NCBI GenBank assembly: GCA_020635015.1 | Contig: JACKAP010000004.1 | Span: 239,785-303,784, forward strand | DNA length: 64,000 nt | Reading direction: 5' to 3' | Source: Calditrichia bacterium | GTDB lineage: Bacteria; Calditrichota; Calditrichia; RBG-13-44-9; J075 | Part shown: in pieces, positions 53,534 through 63,229 of the stretch | How the letters are laid out: every line of letters starts with the position of its first letter | Position numbering within the stretch: the first letter of the stretch is position 1 | The notes under the pieces: generated by a model | Seen by the model: the letters and a program-made list of their open reading frames with translations, nothing else | Databases searched by the model: none | Told to the model about the DNA's origin: nothing | Made by a program: the position numbers and the translations under genes

Positions 53534-53746
53534 GTCCACGGATTACACGGATTAACACGGATTCTTAGATACATTTCATATTAAGCTTTTTTATAATTAC
53601 AGATTCCTCGGCTGGCACCTCGGAATGACGCAACGTTGTCATTTCGAACGTCGTTTGTGAGAAATCTATAACCATAAAGAATTAATTCACAGTGCATTAA
53701 ACCAATTACGCAGGAAATCCGTGCAAATCCGTGTAATCCGTGGATT
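53534..53746. repeat. Nested repeat: AATCCGTG family element containing an ATTCCTCGGCTG element
   Basis: Outer arms GTCCACGGATTACACGGATT (53534-53553) and AATCCGTGTAATCCGTGGA (53726-53744). Inside, 53604-53671, is a diverged copy of the palindrome found at 38512-38584. It fills most of the 387-bp divergent gap between the HD gene and the BNR gene, whose promoters must therefore lie in or beside it. Confidence 0.85.
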
Positions 53747-53829
53747 AAAAATCAGTCAAATAAGCATTATTTTGGTGCGAATATAGTCTTATATTAACTT
53801 CGTCTATCATAAAAGGTAAGGAGTGTCAG

Positions 53830-56800
53830 ATGGCTTTGATGAGGCGAGTTGCCGCTATTGGTTTGCTGGGAATCATGTTCTTCTCGATTACTGCGCCGGC
53901 CCAGGAGTGGGTGCGGATGATGGAGGATCCCGATGCAAATTTCTACGATATTCAGCGCGAATTCAACGCCTATTGGGAAGGTAAAACCGTGGAGAAGGGT
54001 AGGGGCTGGAAGCAATTCAAGCGCTGGGAATATTTTATGGAACCGCGGGTCTTTCCCAGCGGGAAACTCCCTGCCCCGGACCAATCGGCGCAGGCATTCC
54101 GGGCTTACATGCGCAGCTACCGCGCGGGTGCCGCTGCTCAGCAAACCGATTATTCCGACTGGACGCCATTGGGCCCGTCATCCTGGCAGAACAGCGGTAG
54201 CGGCTACAATCCCGGCATCGGGCGGATCAATTGTTCGGCAGTGGATCCGTTCGACAGCAACATCATCTATGTCGGCGCCCCTTCCGGTGGGCTGTGGAAC
54301 TCCACCGACGGCGGCAGCAGTTGGCAGACACCTACCGACCAGTTGACGGTGCTGGGGGTTACCAGCGTGGCGATCGATCCCAGTAATCCCGCGACGATCT
54401 ACATCGCCACCGGCGACGGCGATGCCGGCGATACCTACAGCATCGGGGTGCTGAAATCGACCGACGGAGGCGCCACCTGGAATGAAACCGGCCTCAATTG
54501 GGAAATAACCCAGACCCGCCGCATCAGCAAACTGCTGATCCATCCGGATAATTCCGACATCCTGCTGGCCGCCACCAGCAACGGGATCTATCGCAGCACC
54601 AATGCCGGTCAGAACTGGAGCAATAGCCGTAGCGGCAATTTTAAAGATATCGAATTCAAGCCGAATGATGCGTCGATCGTCTATGCCGCCGGCACGTCGT
54701 TCTTGCGCTCGGCGGATAACGGGATCAGCTTTTCCAGCGTCTCCGGTACGCCCAGTTCCGGAGCGGTCAACCGGCTGGCGATCGCGGTGACCCCGGCCAA
54801 TCCGGAGTATGTCTATCTTCTGGCCGGTCGAAACAGCGACTCCGGTTTCTACGGTTTGTACCATTCCGCAAACAGCGGGCTCAATTTCTCCCAACGCTCA
54901 AACAGCCCGAATATCCTGGGCTATGCACCCGATGGCAGCAGTTCCGGGGGGCAGAGCTGGTACGACCTGGCCCTGGCCGCTTCACCAACCAATCCCGATG
55001 AGATCTTCTCCGGCGGGGTGAACATCTGGCGTTCCACCGACGGCGGCTTCAACTGGAACATAAACACCTATTGGATCTACACCGATCCGGCGTATCCTTA
55101 CGTGCACGCCGATATCCACACCCTGGATTTCCATGGCGACCGCCTTTTTGCCGGCGCGGACGGGGGAATTTTCTACACTGACGACCGCGGCGCCACCTGG
55201 ACCGATATCAGCGCAGGTATGGCCACCATGCAATTCTACCGCTTTGGCGGTTATCCCGGCGACGCAGGGCTGTTGATCGGCGGTGCCCAGGATAACGGCA
55301 CCAATCGCTACAACAGCGGGCAGTGGTACCACGTGCTCGGCGCCGACGGGATGGAGGCGGCGATCGATTACAGCGATCCGAACATTATGTATTGCTGCAT
55401 CCAGAACGGCGGCCTGCGCCGCTCTTTCGACGGTGGCAATAGCTGGGGCGACATCACCGGCGGCATCAGCGGCAACGGCGCCTGGGTGACGCCCTATGTG
55501 ATCGATCCGCACCATCCGCAGATCCTTTACGCCGGCTATAGCAATCTCTGGAAGTCGACCAACCGCGGCAGCAGTTGGAGCCAGATCTCCAACGTGTTCA
55601 GCGGCATCAACGCCCTGGCGGTGGCGCCGTCAGATCCGAGCTACATCTATGCATCCAGCGGCGCGACGATCCAGCGCACCACCGATGGGGGGACGAATTG
55701 GGAGAACATCTCCGGGGGCCTGTCCGGCTCGGCAATCACCTACATCGCGGTTGCGGATAATGATCCGGAGAAGGTGTGGGTCACCTATTCCGGTTATTCT
55801 GACGACAACAAGATCTACCGCACTGCTGACGGAGGCGCCAACTGGGAGAATTATTCCGCCAACCTGCCCAACCTGCCGGTCAACTGCGTGGCAAACCAGC
55901 GTGGCGGCATCGACGCGCTTTACGTCGGTACCGATGTGGGAATTTATTACCGCAACAACACCATGAGCGAGTGGATGCCGTTCATCACCAACCTGCCCAA
56001 TGTGATCGTGCAGGAGCTGGAGATTCACTACGGCAGCGACAGGCTGCGCGCCGCCACCTACGGGCGTGGGATCTGGGAATCGCCCCTGGCCCCCAGCACC
56101 GCCGCCATTGCCCATGCCCCGCTGAATGACACCGAAGATACTGTCGGCCCTTATCCGCTGACGGTCACGATCACCCCCGGCACCGCTGGGCTGGTGGGCG
56201 ATTCGGTGCTGATCAAGTTCGGCACCGGCAGCTTCTCCCAGACGGCGCCGCTGCTGCCATTCGGCAATCCCAATGAATACCGCGGGGTCATCGCAGGACA
56301 GGGCAGCGGGGTGAGCATCCAGTATTACATTTCTACTGCCGATTCCCTGGGCTTTCACGTCAACCTGCCGGCCAATGCCCCGGCGGATTATTTCAGCTTC
56401 TACGCCGGGCCGGATACAGTGGCGCCGTTGCTGGTGCACAGCAGCGTGCCGTTTGTGGATATCGCCGAGCTGCCCCTGAGCATTCAGGCCGGGGCCAGCG
56501 ATAACCTGGGCGTCGATTCGGTATGGGTAGAATATACCATCAATGATCAGAGCCAGGCGCCATTCGGGATGCAGCGCAGCGGCGATGAATTCAGCGCCAC
56601 CTTCCCCTTCGACAGCAGCGATGTGGCGATCGACGACTCGGTGAGTTACCGGATCTTGGCCCGGGATGTGTCTGCAGCGATGAACCAGACCGTCAGCGGG
56701 CCGCATGTGTTCGATATCCGCAAAGTGCTCAGCACCATCCAGGTGGTGAACAAAGGCATTCCCGATAATGATCCCTCCGGGATCTCCGACACCCTGCATA

Positions 56801-57504
56801 TCAGCGAACCGGGTTATTCCCTGAAAGACCTGGAAATTTATCTCGATGCGATTCACACCCATACCGGCGATCTGGTGGTGCAGTTGACGGCTCCCAACGG
56901 TACGATGCTGACGCTGGTCGACCGTCCCGGCTATCCGGCGACGCCTACCGGCAGCCCCGGGATCCATCCGAAAATCACCCTGGACGACCAGGCGGAAACC
57001 AGCATCGAAGATATCGCCTTCAGCGCCGGTCAGCAGGTGCTGGGCACGTTCCGCCCCGATCCCGATCTGCTGGCGAACGTGAACGGCTTTGCCTACAGCG
57101 GCGATTGGATCATCACCGTTAGCGATCATAATGCCGGCAGCCCGGGACTGCTGCGTAATTGGGGGATGATTGCCTCCCTCAGTCTGCTGACCGGCATCGC
57201 GGACGTAACGGAAAACGACCTGCCCCGGCGCTACCGGCTGGAGGCGAATTATCCCAACCCGTTCAATCCGGCTACGGTCATCAGTTATCAGTTGTCGGTG
57301 GTCAGTGATGTGAAGCTGACCATCTACAATCTGCTGGGAGAAAAGGTGGCGACGCTGGTGGATGCCCGGCAGAATGCCGGTAGGCACCAGGTGCGCTGGG
57401 ATGGCCGCGACCGGAGCGGACGGCCGGTCAGTTCCGGGGTGTACATCTACCGCCTCAAGGCCGGAGAATTTCAGCAAAGCCGAAAGATGATTCTGTTACG
57501 TTAA
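53830..57504 (+). CDS. Giant BNR/Asp-box propeller protein with P-domain and T9SS sorting domain
   Basis: 1224 residues; AAGGAG lies before the ATG. Signal peptide 1-~24. Residues ~100-760 hold about nine Asp boxes of the STDGGxxW type (STDGGSSWQ, STDGGATWN, SFDGGNSWG, TTDGGTNWE), giving one or two sortilin/VPS10-like beta propellers. Ig-like domains follow (~770-970), then a proprotein-convertase P-domain (~975-1115; DLEIYLDAIHTHTGDLVVQL, YSGDWIITVSDHNAGS). The T9SS sorting domain occupies ~1135-1224. No glycosidase residues can be confirmed, so it is best seen as a secreted binding or adhesion protein. Confidence 0.92.
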   Translation: MALMRRVAAIGLLGIMFFSITAPAQEWVRMMEDPDANFYDIQREFNAYWEGKTVEKGRGWKQFKRWEYFMEPRVFPSGKLPAPDQSAQAFRAYMRSYRAGAAAQQTDYSDWTPLGPSSWQNSGSGYNPGIGRINCSAVDPFDSNIIYVGAPSGGLWNSTDGGSSWQTPTDQLTVLGVTSVAIDPSNPATIYIATGDGDAGDTYSIGVLKSTDGGATWNETGLNWEITQTRRISKLLIHPDNSDILLAATSNGIYRSTNAGQNWSNSRSGNFKDIEFKPNDASIVYAAGTSFLRSADNGISFSSVSGTPSSGAVNRLAIAVTPANPEYVYLLAGRNSDSGFYGLYHSANSGLNFSQRSNSPNILGYAPDGSSSGGQSWYDLALAASPTNPDEIFSGGVNIWRSTDGGFNWNINTYWIYTDPAYPYVHADIHTLDFHGDRLFAGADGGIFYTDDRGATWTDISAGMATMQFYRFGGYPGDAGLLIGGAQDNGTNRYNSGQWYHVLGADGMEAAIDYSDPNIMYCCIQNGGLRRSFDGGNSWGDITGGISGNGAWVTPYVIDPHHPQILYAGYSNLWKSTNRGSSWSQISNVFSGINALAVAPSDPSYIYASSGATIQRTTDGGTNWENISGGLSGSAITYIAVADNDPEKVWVTYSGYSDDNKIYRTADGGANWENYSANLPNLPVNCVANQRGGIDALYVGTDVGIYYRNNTMSEWMPFITNLPNVIVQELEIHYGSDRLRAATYGRGIWESPLAPSTAAIAHAPLNDTEDTVGPYPLTVTITPGTAGLVGDSVLIKFGTGSFSQTAPLLPFGNPNEYRGVIAGQGSGVSIQYYISTADSLGFHVNLPANAPADYFSFYAGPDTVAPLLVHSSVPFVDIAELPLSIQAGASDNLGVDSVWVEYTINDQSQAPFGMQRSGDEFSATFPFDSSDVAIDDSVSYRILARDVSAAMNQTVSGPHVFDIRKVLSTIQVVNKGIPDNDPSGISDTLHISEPGYSLKDLEIYLDAIHTHTGDLVVQLTAPNGTMLTLVDRPGYPATPTGSPGIHPKITLDDQAETSIEDIAFSAGQQVLGTFRPDPDLLANVNGFAYSGDWIITVSDHNAGSPGLLRNWGMIASLSLLTGIADVTENDLPRRYRLEANYPNPFNPATVISYQLSVVSDVKLTIYNLLGEKVATLVDARQNAGRHQVRWDGRDRSGRPVSSGVYIYRLKAGEFQQSRKMILLR

Positions 57505-57700
57505 TTGCACGCAGATTTCACAGATTGTACAGATTTTCGCAGATTTAACAACTGATATATGGTTACATGGTTAGATGAACTTCTGTGAATATAGTCAAAG
57601 TCAAGCAGAAATATATTCTTACAGCAAATTAGCAATGTAACAATGTATAAAGTCTTATCTGTGAAAATCTGTTTGATCTGCGTAATCTGCGTGCAATCAG
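57505..57700. repeat. ~195-bp intergenic inverted-repeat element, GCAGATT/AATCTGC family (copy 2)
   Basis: Starts at the stop codon of the BNR gene (TTAATTGCACGCAGATTTC) and ends with AATCTGCGTGCAATC. Homologous over its length to 46565-46757, including the inner ATGGTTACATGGTTA and CAATGTAACAATGTA words. Both copies directly follow genes for T9SS cargo. Confidence 0.9.
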
Positions 57701-57717
57701 CAACCTGGAGATCAAAG

Positions 57718-58185
57718 ATGAACTCGCATCCTTCCGCACCGCAATCCCGGATCATCCGCACCAAGCATCCGGTGCAGTACCTCCTGGCAGTCTTTTTATG
57801 GATATGCTTTATAGCGCTGACCTATTTTGCCGTGCATGGAGTAATCGGTTGGCGAAATCCGCTGCTGTTCACATTGATGCTGATATTCCTTAGCGGCTGG
57901 CTATACCGGCTGCAGTTGGTCATTGAACCGGAAGGTATTGTCTACCGTTCCGGCTGGTTCAAAACCGAACGGCTGGGCTGGGAGGAGATCGGACGGATTC
58001 ACGTTTTTGCGGAATACCTGCTGGTTTGCCTGCCGGATAAAAAGCGCAGCATTGGGATCAATTATTTCTACTTCCGTCCTCGAGATATGGCCGGAGTGAT
58101 CCGCGCGATCGTTGCCCACAACCCGCAGGTGCAATTGGATGGGAAGGCGGGGAAGTTGTTGCAGCGGTTTGCGGGGGATGGTTGA
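57718..58185 (+). CDS. Small membrane protein with PH-like domain
   Basis: 155 residues from ATG 57718 (GGAG seven bases upstream); the longer frame begins in the repeat. Two membrane helices (~22-42 and ~46-63) are followed by a cytoplasmic ~85-residue domain (LVIEPEGIVYRSGWFKTERL, WEEIGRIHVFAEYLLVCLPD) with the pattern of bacterial PH-like domains (DUF304/YdbS-like). Role unknown. It converges with the ABC-F gene across an inverted repeat. Confidence 0.8.
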   Translation: MNSHPSAPQSRIIRTKHPVQYLLAVFLWICFIALTYFAVHGVIGWRNPLLFTLMLIFLSGWLYRLQLVIEPEGIVYRSGWFKTERLGWEEIGRIHVFAEYLLVCLPDKKRSIGINYFYFRPRDMAGVIRAIVAHNPQVQLDGKAGKLLQRFAGDG

Positions 58186-58200
58186 TGTTGGATAACTATG

Positions 58201-58312
58201 TTGATGGGTTAATGGGATGATGAGTTAATGGGTTAAAACGTGTTCAGCTATAAGCCTGCTCCGTTGCCAGGTAGTTACCCATCAACCCGTCCACCCATTA
58301 ACCCATTAACGT
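58201..58312. repeat. Inverted GATGGGTTAATGGG words between convergent genes
   Basis: TTGATGGGTTAATGGG and GTTAATGGGTTAA on the left are complementary to TACCCATCAACCC and CCCATTAACCCATTAAC on the right. Similar words form a direct tandem (GTTGATGGGTAAATGG) at 60298-60340. Confidence 0.85.
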
Positions 58313-58349
58313 TTATTTTAGCTTCACATCGTACAAGAACCCCTACAAT

Positions 58350-59984
<1,635 letters not shown>

Positions 59985-60098
59985 ATATGGTTAATTCCTG
60001 TGGTTTCGATTGGGTAAATAGGTGAATGAGTTGATGGGTGTATGGGTTTAACTGCTTAACCTTTGCTATCTGATTACAAACGATATTTACGTTCTGGT

Positions 60099-60142
60099 GC
60101 CACGCTCCGCGTGGCGCCCGGTTTTTCGACGCTCCGCGTCGA
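60099..60142. repeat. Double hairpin CCACGCTCCGCGTGG / CGACGCTCCGCGTCG
   Basis: GCCACGC-TCC-GCGTGGC (60099-60115) followed by TCGACGC-TCC-GCGTCGA (60126-60142). Second member of the two-hairpin element at 40240-40285. The distance and order of the two stems are the same. Confidence 0.88.
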
Positions 60143-60297
60143 GTGCTCGGCTTTAATTCCGACTGCCTACGGCCCAAAAGCCAAAGGGCAGCAAAGATAA
60201 TTCGAATTTTGGATAGTAGGTAGCCTTTTTTAAGAATTTTGCCGGATGGTGATGTGGTATTGTTTATTTGGGAAATATCGGTTATGTTTTTGAAAGT

Positions 60298-60413
60298 GGT
60301 TGATGGGTAAATGGGTTGATGGGTAAATGGGTTGATGGGGAGACGAACGGATTTAGAATTTAGATGATGTCTCTTTCTGTAGCCGCACTATGAATAGTGC
60401 GGCTACAGAAAGA
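60298..60413. repeat. GATGGGTAAATGGGTT tandem and TGTAGCCGCACTAT palindrome
   Basis: 60298-60340 is a short direct tandem of GTTGATGGGTAAATGG. 60372-60413 is a perfect palindrome with 20-bp arms (TCTTTCTGTAGCCGCACTAT) and a 2-bp loop, related to the one at 21275-21315. With the double hairpin before it, these explain most of the 518-bp gap 59985-60502; 60143-60297 shows nothing recognisable. Confidence 0.88.
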
Positions 60414-60502
60414 AATCGATTAATCGAAAACTCTGTGTCTCTGTGGCTAAAGATTCATACGATGGCAATCTGCCATACTCACATTTAGCGAGAGGTGCCC
60501 AT

Positions 60503-62056
60503 TTGACGAAACGAATATTACAATTTCTCCCAATCAGCGGAATCGCGCTGTTTTTGCTGATCCTGCCGAGCGGCTGCCAGCGTCCGGATCCCCGTCCCAA
60601 TATCATTTTTATCATGACCGACGATCACGGCTATCAGGCCATCAGCGCCTATGGCAGCATGATTAACCGCACCCCCAACATCGACCGGCTGGCGGCGGGG
60701 GGGATGCGCTTCGAGCGTAGTTTCTGCACCAATTCGATCTGTGCTCCCAGCCGGGCGGTGCTGCTGACCGGGCAATACAGTCATCGTAACGGGCAGATCA
60801 ATAACGCTGTGGTGTTCGACAGCACGCAGCAGACCTTCCCGAAGCTGCTGCAGCAGGCCGGCTATCAGACCGCTTTGGTGGGTAAATGGCATTTGAAAAG
60901 CCAACCTACCGGTTTCGATTATTGGAATATTCTTCCCGGCCAGGGGCGCTATTACAATCCCGATTTTATCGAAATGGGGGAGCGCAAGCGATTGGAAGGC
61001 TACGCCACCGACCTGACCACCGATCTCGCCCTGGCCTGGCTGGAGCGGCGGGAGCGCGATAAGCCTTTCTGCCTGCTGCTCCATCACAAGGCTCCCCACC
61101 GCAACTGGATGCCGGGGCCGGAGCAGCTAAATCTTTTCGCAGATGAGGAGATCCCGCTTCCGGAAACCTACTTTGACTATTATGCCGGCCGCCTCGCTGC
61201 ACAGGCCCAGGAGATGCGCATCGACCGCCATACCTTCCTGAGCTACGATCTCAAACTGCCCTGGCAGATGAACACCAATGCCGATTCCCTGCAGCGCGAC
61301 AGCACCTTCGCCCAATCGGAATTCAACCGCATGACGCCGGAGCAGAAAGCCGCCTGGGATGCGGTCTACCAACCGCGCAATGAAGCATTTCAACAGGCCG
61401 GCTACCGGGGTGCGGATCTGGCGAAAGCGAAATACCAGCGCTATATCAAGGACTACCTGCGCTGTGTTGCTTCGGTGGATGACAATATCGGGCGGGTGCT
61501 GGATTACCTCGAGCGCAGCGGATTAAGTGAAAACACCATTGTGGTCTATACTTCTGACCAGGGGTTTTACCTCGGCGAGCACGGCTGGTTTGATAAACGC
61601 TTTATGTACGAACAATCCCTGCGCCTGCCCCTGATCGTGCGCTATCCCCGCGAAATCAGGGCGGAGGTCAACGAACGCGATATGGTGCTCAATCTTGATT
61701 TCGCCCCGACCTTCCTGGATTTCGCCGGGGTGGCGATCCCGGAGGAGATGCAGGGCCGTTCCCTGCGCCCGCTGCTGGCCGGCAACACCCCGGCAGACTG
61801 GCGGCAGTCGATTTACTACCATTACTACGAATATCCTTCCTGGCACATGGTGAAGAAGCATTATGGCGTGCGTAGCGATCGCTATAAATTGATTCATTTT
61901 TATGATGATATCGATACCTGGGAACTGTTCGATCTGCAGAACGATCCGGATGAACTGCGCAATCTCTATGATGATCCGCAATACGCTGATGTAATCGCGG
62001 AACTGAAAGCCGAACTGGCCCGTCTGCGGGCGCAATATGGTGATGATGAGCCCTGA
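60503..62056 (+). CDS. Lipoprotein sulfatase (alkaline phosphatase superfamily)
   Basis: About 517 residues, starting at TTG 60503: AGAGGT stands six bases before it and the peptide then begins with a signal sequence and lipobox (LPSGC, Cys25). The ATG at 60443 would put 20 polar residues before the signal. Type I sulfatase: IIFIMTDDHG (metal Asp), CAPSRAVLLTG with Cys80 as the formylglycine precursor, GKWHLKS, YTSDQGFYLGEHGWFDKRFM. C-terminal WELFDLQNDPDELRNLYDDP is typical of heparan/mucin-type sulfatases. The substrate is probably a sulfated polysaccharide; no dedicated glycosidase neighbours it. Confidence 0.93.
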   Translation: MTKRILQFLPISGIALFLLILPSGCQRPDPRPNIIFIMTDDHGYQAISAYGSMINRTPNIDRLAAGGMRFERSFCTNSICAPSRAVLLTGQYSHRNGQINNAVVFDSTQQTFPKLLQQAGYQTALVGKWHLKSQPTGFDYWNILPGQGRYYNPDFIEMGERKRLEGYATDLTTDLALAWLERRERDKPFCLLLHHKAPHRNWMPGPEQLNLFADEEIPLPETYFDYYAGRLAAQAQEMRIDRHTFLSYDLKLPWQMNTNADSLQRDSTFAQSEFNRMTPEQKAAWDAVYQPRNEAFQQAGYRGADLAKAKYQRYIKDYLRCVASVDDNIGRVLDYLERSGLSENTIVVYTSDQGFYLGEHGWFDKRFMYEQSLRLPLIVRYPREIRAEVNERDMVLNLDFAPTFLDFAGVAIPEEMQGRSLRPLLAGNTPADWRQSIYYHYYEYPSWHMVKKHYGVRSDRYKLIHFYDDIDTWELFDLQNDPDELRNLYDDPQYADVIAELKAELARLRAQYGDDEP

Positions 62057-62118
62057 GACTGACAATTTCTTACAAGAGAGCTACAGGGGCTGCAGAAGCC
62101 GGTATGTGTATGATTACA

Positions 62119-62138
62119 TGATCGGTGACCACCGATCA
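62119..62138. repeat. Short palindrome after the sulfatase
   Basis: TGATCGGTG-AC-CACCGATCA, followed by CTACTGACAACTGATCGCTG words. Possible weak terminator; there is no T-run. Confidence 0.55.
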
Positions 62139-62183
62139 CTACTACTGACAACTGATCGCTGACAACTATAAGAAAGGTAAACT

Positions 62184-63101
62184 ATGAAACGACGTGACTT
62201 CCTGAAAACCATGGCTGGAGGCTCTCTGGCCGCAGGCAGTTTGCTGCTGTTGAATCAGCCGGCATGGAGTGCGGGTGATCCGGAATCTCCCTTCCGTATT
62301 TCCCTGGCGCAGTGGTCGCTGCATCGCACCTTGTTTGACGGCAAACTTGACCATCTCGATTTTGCCAAAACCGCCCGCCGCACCTACGGCATCGAGGCGG
62401 TGGAGTACGTTAACCAGTTTTTTGCCGGGAAAGCGAAGGATGAAGCCTATCTTAAGGAAATGAAGACTCGCGCTGAAGGGGAAGGGGTGCGCAGCTTGCT
62501 GATCATGTGCGATGGCGAGGGGCGGCTGGGCGATCCCGATCCGGATAAACGGCGGCAGGCAGTGGAAAATCACTATAAATGGGTGGAAGCAGCGAAATTT
62601 CTAGGCTGTCATTCCATCCGGGTGAATGCCGCCAGCGAGGGGACTTACGAGGAGCAGATGAAGCTTGCCGCCGACGGCCTGCATCAACTGGTGACATTCG
62701 GCGCTGAACACGGGCTGAATGTGATCGTGGAAAACCACGGAGGCCTGTCGAGCAATGGGCAATGGCTGAGCGGGGTGATGAAGCAGGTCGATCATCCCCG
62801 CTGCGGCACCCTGCCGGATTTCGGCAATTTCCGTATCCAGGGTGAGGAATGGTACGACCGCTACCAGGGCGTGACGGAACTGATGCCCTACGCCAAAGCG
62901 GTGAGCGCCAAGAGCCATGATTTTGATAGCGAAGGTAACGAGACCAATACCGATTATTTTCGCATGATGAAGATTGTGCTGGCCGCCGGCTACAACGGTT
63001 TTGTCGGGATCGAATACGAAGGCGGCGGACTGAGCGAGCATGAGGGGATTCTCGCTACCCAGCGGCTACTGCTGCGCTGCCGGGAAGCGCTGGCAAAATA
63101 A
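62184..63101 (+). CDS. Tat-exported sugar phosphate isomerase/epimerase-like protein
   Basis: 305 residues; AAAGG lies six bases before the ATG. Twin-arginine signal MKRRDFLKTMAGGSLAAGS, then a xylose-isomerase-like TIM barrel (PF01261): FRISLAQWSLH, RTYGIEAVEYVN, SIRVNAASEGTYEEQMKLAA, HGLNVIVENHGGLSS and FVGIEYEGGG, with likely metal residues Glu/His/Asp in VENHG, PDFGNF and EYEG. Substrate unknown; exported members of this family are common beside sugar-catabolic genes. It follows the sulfatase by ~125 bp, so the two may be cotranscribed for polysaccharide breakdown. Confidence 0.9.
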   Translation: MKRRDFLKTMAGGSLAAGSLLLLNQPAWSAGDPESPFRISLAQWSLHRTLFDGKLDHLDFAKTARRTYGIEAVEYVNQFFAGKAKDEAYLKEMKTRAEGEGVRSLLIMCDGEGRLGDPDPDKRRQAVENHYKWVEAAKFLGCHSIRVNAASEGTYEEQMKLAADGLHQLVTFGAEHGLNVIVENHGGLSSNGQWLSGVMKQVDHPRCGTLPDFGNFRIQGEEWYDRYQGVTELMPYAKAVSAKSHDFDSEGNETNTDYFRMMKIVLAAGYNGFVGIEYEGGGLSEHEGILATQRLLLRCREALAK

Positions 63102-63228
63102 TGCGTTGGATGCTGGAAAATACAAAGGAAAAAGGATGAAGGATAAAGGATAAAAGGAAATAACTAACTGGACATCGAGAAGGGGAATAGTACCTTTCCA
63201 ACATCCAATATCCAACATCCAACATCTT
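63102..63228. repeat. GGATGCTGG ... CAACATCC intergenic word element
   Basis: GTTGGATGCTGGAAA and AAGGATAAAGGATAAAAGG words on the left; TTTCCAACATCCAATATCCA and CAACATCCAACATC on the right. The outer words pair imperfectly. It shares words with the heptamer at 38067 and with 13839-13977. Confidence 0.75.
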
Positions 63229-63229
63229 T

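Noticed and set aside
53443..53574. N-terminal extension of the HD hydrolase
   Set aside because: The extra 44 residues translate the AATCCGTG repeat word and lack homology; the family begins near the internal ATG.
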